This document shows positions 11,624-15,359 of a stretch of DNA of 15,359 nucleotides, piece after piece. Made by a program: the position numbers and the translations under genes. Under the pieces are notes generated by a model. It did no database searches and was not told where the DNA came from. It worked only from the letters and a program-made list of their open reading frames with translations. Numbering within the stretch: position 1 is the first letter of the stretch; every line of letters starts with the position of its first letter. This stretch comes from Collinsella sp. (GTDB lineage: Bacteria > Actinomycetota > Coriobacteriia > Coriobacteriales > Coriobacteriaceae): the NCBI GenBank assembly GCA_019414465.1, contig DXLY01000041.1:1-15359 (forward strand), written 5' to 3'.

Positions 11624-13840
11624 TTACTTGTCGGTGCCCAGCTTGTGCGGCTTGAGAGCGAGCGCATTGACGAGCGCGTCGGTGGCAGACTTGACGGCTG
11701 CCGGCTGCGGATCGTTGACGTGATCTTCGGGGTGCACGGGCAGGTCCTTCTTGACGGCATCGTGGATCAAGTTGAGGTACTCAGTCACGCCAGCGGTCGA
11801 TAGGTGCGTGCCATCGCCATCGAACAGGTCGTTGCGGTTGGCGCTGTATCCGTACCAGTCGATAACGCGCACGTTCTTGTAGCGCGTAGCGGCGTTGGCG
11901 ATGGCCTGGTTGGTAGAGCCAACCCACGGCTGCGGGCTGCGCGTGTTCACAAACACCACAATACGCTTATCTCCTGCATCGGTCATGATGGCGTCGATCT
12001 GGTCGTCGGTTACCAAGCCGTTGGTGCCCAGTGCAAAGACCACGATCTTGCCGGCAAGGTTCTGTTGGAGATAGCCCTCAAATGTCGCGCGGCCCGCATC
12101 AAACTGGCGGCCCTTTTCGGCATCGATATGGCTGTGCGGGAACACGCCGTCAAAGGAATCAACGGCGCGCAGCGACACGGAGTCACCGATCATCAACAGG
12201 TCGTAGGAGCCATCGGGGAAGCCGTCGTTGTCCTTGTCGGTGTCGTCGGCCGCCTGTTGGTCTGTGGGCGCGGTGTTTTTGGCTTCCTTGTTGAGGACTT
12301 CGGCGCCCTCACCGCTCAGTGCGGAGGTCTCCGGCACAAAGATCAGGCCGCCCAGTGCAACGACCAACACGACAGCGCAGGCTGCGCAGACCGGGACGTG
12401 CGCGCGCACCCAGTTGACGGGCGTGGCGGTGCCGTCGCGGAACTCGGATACGGTGCGCTCAAAGGCGCCCTTTCTAAACGGCGTTTCGATAAAGCGATAT
12501 GAGCATTCGGCCACGGCGACCACCACAAGTACCTGCAAGATGTACTGCCACCACGGTGTATCGTTGATGTTGGCGACCGGGTTCATGAGCAACAGCAGGG
12601 GATAGTGCCACAGGTAGATGCTGTACGAGCGCTTGCCAACCCACACGAGCGGCTCGGCGGACAGCGCGCGGGCAACCATTCCCTGGGGCTGCACGCAGGC
12701 CGCGATGACCATGAGCGTGAGGACCGAGCACAGCAGCGTGCCGCCGCGATACTGGAACGCGGTGTAGCCGTTGGTGAGCGCGACCATGGCGGCAAGGCCA
12801 ACCAGACCCACGACGCCCAACACATCGATGGATGTGGGCGAGGACCAAAAGCGCACGAGGGCGCTCGGCTGTGCCGGGGCGGTCTCGGCTGATTCGTCGG
12901 CCTTCTCGCTAGGTTTGCCCTCGGCGTTCTTGTCGTGCTTGGCGGCGCCAGCCAGGCGATTGAGCCCCAAACGATGAGCGAGACGCACTGGCGCCAGGTC
13001 GCGATCGGGGATAAAGGCCATCCAGGCACCCAGCAGTAGCGAGAACACGCGGGTGTCGGTGCCGTAGTACACGCGGCTGGGGTCGGCGGCAGGGTTGTAA
13101 AGCACCATCATGGCGAGGGCAGATACCGCGGCAAGGCCCAGAACCAAGCGGCGCGTGTTGGGCTTGCTCACATGCATGGATACCATGGCAAACAGCAGTG
13201 GCGGCCAAATCAGGTAGAACTGTTCCTCGATGGCAAGCGACCAAAAGTGCGTGAGCGGCGAGGGGTCGCCCAGAGCATTGAAGTACGAGACGTTTTGGGC
13301 AATCTGCCACCAGTTGTTGAAGAACAGCAACGACGGCAGGATGTCGGGGCGCATCTTGGTGAGCATCACGTGGTTAAAGATGGTGCACAGCGCGCAGGTC
13401 ACGAACACTACCGTTACCACGGCGGGGACCAGGCGACGGATGCGGCGAATCCAGAAGCTCTTGAGGTCGATGCGGCCGGTCTTAGCGACTTCGTTGAGTA
13501 GCAGGCGTGTGATCAGATAGCCCGAAAGCACAAAGAAGATCGTGACGCCGAGCAGACCGCCCTGCGCCCACGTGAGGTTGAGGTGATAGAGCACCACCGC
13601 GACGACGGCAAGCGTGCGTAGGCCGTCAAGGGCAGGGATGTAGCGGGACTTGGGGCGAGCGGGCGTCTGCTCCGCGGCGGGAGTGTTGGCGCGGCCCGCG
13701 TTGTTGGTAGAAGCGCGATGAGGGCTTGCGGTGCGTCGCGGCTCGTTGGTATGGCGTTCGCTCTTCACGCGTTCGTGCGGCGCCGGCTCGTTGCCTGTGC
13801 GGCGTCGACCGCGCGAGCCCGATTGCGAGAATTGTTCCAT
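11624..13840 (-). CDS. OatA-like acyltransferase: acyltransferase 3 membrane domain fused to SGNH hydrolase domain
   Basis: A protein of 738 residues. A basic, disordered cytoplasmic N-terminus (1-66) leads into the acyltransferase 3 domain (about 67-455), with about ten membrane helices and the family's Arg-x10-His pair (Arg75, His86, in LDGLRTLAVVAVVLYHL). A charged loop lies at about 300-325, and another helix at about 483-502. The extracytoplasmic SGNH domain (about 545-700) shows block I IGDSVS with Ser554, block III GTNG with Asn607, and block V DGTHLS with Asp676 and His679. Such proteins move acetyl groups across the membrane onto cell-wall glycans, as OatA does on peptidoglycan; here the acceptor is unknown. 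A DTDKDNDGFPDG segment (533-544) between the halves resembles a thrombospondin type-3 calcium loop. ATG 13840 follows a weak GGATGA site. It stands alone and converges with the NRMT operon. Confidence 0.88.
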   Translation of the reverse strand: MEQFSQSGSRGRRRTGNEPAPHERVKSERHTNEPRRTASPHRASTNNAGRANTPAAEQTPARPKSRYIPALDGLRTLAVVAVVLYHLNLTWAQGGLLGVTIFFVLSGYLITRLLLNEVAKTGRIDLKSFWIRRIRRLVPAVVTVVFVTCALCTIFNHVMLTKMRPDILPSLLFFNNWWQIAQNVSYFNALGDPSPLTHFWSLAIEEQFYLIWPPLLFAMVSMHVSKPNTRRLVLGLAAVSALAMMVLYNPAADPSRVYYGTDTRVFSLLLGAWMAFIPDRDLAPVRLAHRLGLNRLAGAAKHDKNAEGKPSEKADESAETAPAQPSALVRFWSSPTSIDVLGVVGLVGLAAMVALTNGYTAFQYRGGTLLCSVLTLMVIAACVQPQGMVARALSAEPLVWVGKRSYSIYLWHYPLLLLMNPVANINDTPWWQYILQVLVVVAVAECSYRFIETPFRKGAFERTVSEFRDGTATPVNWVRAHVPVCAACAVVLVVALGGLIFVPETSALSGEGAEVLNKEAKNTAPTDQQAADDTDKDNDGFPDGSYDLLMIGDSVSLRAVDSFDGVFPHSHIDAEKGRQFDAGRATFEGYLQQNLAGKIVVFALGTNGLVTDDQIDAIMTDAGDKRIVVFVNTRSPQPWVGSTNQAIANAATRYKNVRVIDWYGYSANRNDLFDGDGTHLSTAGVTEYLNLIHDAVKKDLPVHPEDHVNDPQPAAVKSATDALVNALALKPHKLGTDK

Positions 13841-13879
13841 AAAACATCATCCAATGACGAGAATAATCAGCACGTATTT

Positions 13880-13885
13880 ATTGTA
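13880..13885 (-). promoter_or_regulatory. Possible -10 box of the acyltransferase gene
   Basis: On the minus strand, TACAAT (13880-13885) lies about 40 bp upstream of the ATG at 13840. No clear -35 box is found at 16-18 bp, and TTCACA is only 12 bp away. The support is modest. Confidence 0.3.
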
Positions 13886-13934
13886 GCTGCCTGCTCCTGT
13901 GAATGCTTGCTGCTGGCGCAAGCTCAAGCGTGCG

Positions 13935-13963
13935 TCCACATCAAAGTGAACTAAAGTTATAGG
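13935..13963 (+). promoter_or_regulatory. Possible promoter of the ribokinase-nucleoside hydrolase operon
   Basis: TCCACA (13935-13940) and TATAGG (13958-13963) are 17 bp apart, each matching consensus at four of six positions. The -10 lies within GTTATAGGGGGT, a 12-mer that also occurs at 11138-11149. A ribosome site GAGGAGGT follows near 14015, just before the ribokinase start. Confidence 0.35.
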
Positions 13964-14027
13964 GGGTGCGAGGGCGCACAATCGATGGTCGACGGTGGGC
14001 ATAAGGCCCGCAGATGAGGAGGTTTCC

Positions 14028-15023
14028 ATGGCAGATCGCGACATCATTGCGGTGTTCGGCAGCATGAACATGGACCTTTCGGTGGCGTGCGAGCGCATGC
14101 CGCGTGCGGGCGAGACCGTCGGCGGCAGCGGGTTTATCACCAACGCCGGCGGTAAGGGCGCTAACCAGGCCGTTGCCGCCGCGCGCATGGGTGCGCGCAC
14201 ATGCATGATCGGCGCTGTTGGACGTGATACCTTTGGCGATGCGCTTGTGGCAGGGCTCCAAGATGCCGGCGTGGGCGTTGAGTCCGTGACACGTCTCGAC
14301 GACGTGGAGACCGGTACTGCGACTATCATTCGCTGTGAGAGCGACAACCGCATCGTGCTGTCGCCGGGCGCCAACCATGCGCTTGCGGGCGAGGACGTTG
14401 CCCGCGCACTGAGGCGCTTGGTGGCCGACGAGCTCGACGGCGATGCCAGCGAGATTGCCCCGGCTGCTGGCGGCGTCTTTATCGCCCAGGGCGAATGTGA
14501 CCTTGCGGCGACGGCCGGGGCGCTTGCTTGCGCTCACGAGCTGGGGTTCTATACGATCTTTAACCCGGCGCCCGCCTGCGACCTGCCGGCAGGAGCGTGG
14601 CCAGCGGTCGACCTGGTCTGCCCCAACGAGACCGAGTGCCAGGTACTGACGGGCATTCTGCCCACGGATGATGCGAGTTGCGTCGCCGCGCTCAATGCGC
14701 TGCTCGACAAGGGCGCCGGGGCTGCGGTCATCACGCTAGGCGGTGCCGGCTCAGTTGCATTTGGCGATGACGGTGAGCTGCTGCGCATGCCGGCACTTTC
14801 GTGCGCGGTGGTCGATACGACGGCCGCGGGCGATACGTTTATCGGCGCGTTGGCGGCGGCTCGTCTGGAGGGCCTGCCGCTCTTTGAGTGCATGGCGGCG
14901 GGTGCTCGCGCCTCGGCGGTGACGGTGTCGCGCCTGGGCGCTCAGCAATCAATTCCCACGCGTGCGGAAGTCGAGCACAAGTTTGGTTTAGACGGTTTGG
15001 ATGTAGACGGAGAAGCGGAGTAG
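14028..15023 (+). CDS. rbsK: Ribokinase (PfkB-family sugar kinase)
   Basis: A protein of 331 residues, a typical ribokinase length. It opens with FGSMNMDLSV, the substrate-binding strand, followed by NAGGKGANQA (39-48), the first PfkB signature. NPAP (179-182) and a NETE motif at 200-203 are in the usual places, and the second signature VDTTAAGDTFIGAL (262-275) carries the catalytic base Asp269. The enzyme phosphorylates D-ribose with ATP to ribose 5-phosphate in the cytosol. ATG 14028 is preferred to an upstream in-frame ATG at 13995 because GAGGAGGT (14015-14022) is optimally placed before it. The nucleoside hydrolase starts 4 bp after its stop, so ribose freed from nucleosides would feed directly into this kinase. 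Other PfkB sugar kinases cannot be fully excluded. Confidence 0.9.
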   Translation: MADRDIIAVFGSMNMDLSVACERMPRAGETVGGSGFITNAGGKGANQAVAAARMGARTCMIGAVGRDTFGDALVAGLQDAGVGVESVTRLDDVETGTATIIRCESDNRIVLSPGANHALAGEDVARALRRLVADELDGDASEIAPAAGGVFIAQGECDLAATAGALACAHELGFYTIFNPAPACDLPAGAWPAVDLVCPNETECQVLTGILPTDDASCVAALNALLDKGAGAAVITLGGAGSVAFGDDGELLRMPALSCAVVDTTAAGDTFIGALAAARLEGLPLFECMAAGARASAVTVSRLGAQQSIPTRAEVEHKFGLDGLDVDGEAE

Positions 15024-15027
15024 AACA

Positions 15028-15359
15028 ATGGCAACCAAGAAGCTGATCCTTGATCTGGATATGGGTGTGGATGATGCGATGGCGCTTGCCTACGCCATCG
15101 CGAGCCCCGAGGTGGAGCTCGTCGGCATCACCACGTGCTTTGGCAACGTGCGCGTCGAGCAGTCGGCGCACAACTGCTTGGCGGTGCTCGACCTGTTGGG
15201 TCGTCCCGAGGTGCCGGTGTACCTGGGCGCCGATCGTCCCATGAAGGCGACCGAACCCTACACGCCGCCGGCGTCCACCACGCTTATCCACGGCAAGAAC
15301 GGCATCGGCGGCGCAAGCGTGCCCGCCTCGCCGTACGAGCCGGTGGGCGCGACGTCGGC
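15028..15359 (+). CDS. Nucleoside hydrolase, N-terminal part (3' end outside window)
   Basis: The frame starts at ATG 15028 and runs open to the right edge, giving 110 residues. It begins with a short strand and DLDMGVDDAMAL, the calcium-binding DxDxGxDDAxAL motif of inosine-uridine-preferring nucleoside hydrolases, with Met where Pro is usual. TTCFGNV and LIHGKNGIGG, the equivalents of the TxxxGN and HGxxGxGG stretches, follow in the expected order. These enzymes split the N-glycosidic bond of ribonucleosides into base and ribose. GGAG (15017-15020) lies 7 bp upstream and overlaps the end of ribokinase. Coupling with rbsK suggests a nucleoside salvage operon. Substrate preference (purine, pyrimidine or both) lies in parts not visible. 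Confidence 0.85.
   Translation, partial: MATKKLILDLDMGVDDAMALAYAIASPEVELVGITTCFGNVRVEQSAHNCLAVLDLLGRPEVPVYLGADRPMKATEPYTPPASTTLIHGKNGIGGASVPASPYEPVGATS

Noticed and set aside
11326..11760. Minus-strand frame extending past the acyltransferase stop
   Set aside because: It overlaps the 3' end of the acyltransferase gene in another frame, crosses the terminator hairpin and reads into element B.

Overview
The window is a GC-rich bacterial chromosome segment with compact, mostly co-directional genes, strong GGAGG-type ribosome sites and several GC-rich hairpin terminators. Gene content and protein style suggest a gut Coriobacteriia member, most likely a Collinsella relative: an Nramp-related Mg2+ transporter of the kind characterised from Eggerthella, an MgtE with an N-terminal PRC-like extension, and an OatA-type acyltransferase. 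The taxonomic call is inference from recall; no search was run. No phage, transposase, CRISPR array, tRNA or rRNA was recognised.

Layout. (1) 3-449: 3' end of a DUF362 protein, a terminator, then a 124-bp palindromic intergenic element (536-659). (2) A divergent pair: a membrane-anchored alpha/beta hydrolase on the minus strand (701-1666) and a hemolysin III/TrhA membrane protein on the plus strand (1853-2536). The hydrolase promoter is bracketed by two copies of a 16-bp TetR-like palindrome. (3) 2645-4876: a CNNM/CorC-type transporter followed closely by a protein whose N-terminal half resembles the N-terminal domain of cyanophycin synthetase. (4) 5013-6157: a YtxH protein and a PRC-barrel protein coupled by a TAATG overlap. 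(5) 6230-7636: a membrane-anchored NodB-fold protein that has lost the metal-binding residues of polysaccharide deacetylases. (6) 7763-11080: a long structured leader, an MgtE-like protein and an Nramp-related transporter, together looking like a magnesium homeostasis operon, ended by a strong terminator. (7) 11138-11623: a gene-poor region with a second inverted-repeat element (11164-11391), degenerate short repeats and a terminator hairpin. (8) 11624-13840, minus strand: an OatA-like two-domain acyltransferase. (9) 14028 to the end: ribokinase and a nucleoside hydrolase cut by the window edge, a ribonucleoside salvage pair.

How the parts may work together. Magnesium is the main theme: a candidate Mg2+ efflux protein (CorC/CNNM type), a structured leader with partial resemblance to the M-box, an MgtE-like protein whose sensor domains are intact but whose channel domain lacks the usual signature, and an NRMT-type importer 8 bp downstream. 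The least explained items are the mgtE leader, the sensor-like MgtE paired with NRMT, the pseudo-deacetylase, the stand-alone cyanophycin-synthetase-like domain and the two palindromic intergenic elements.
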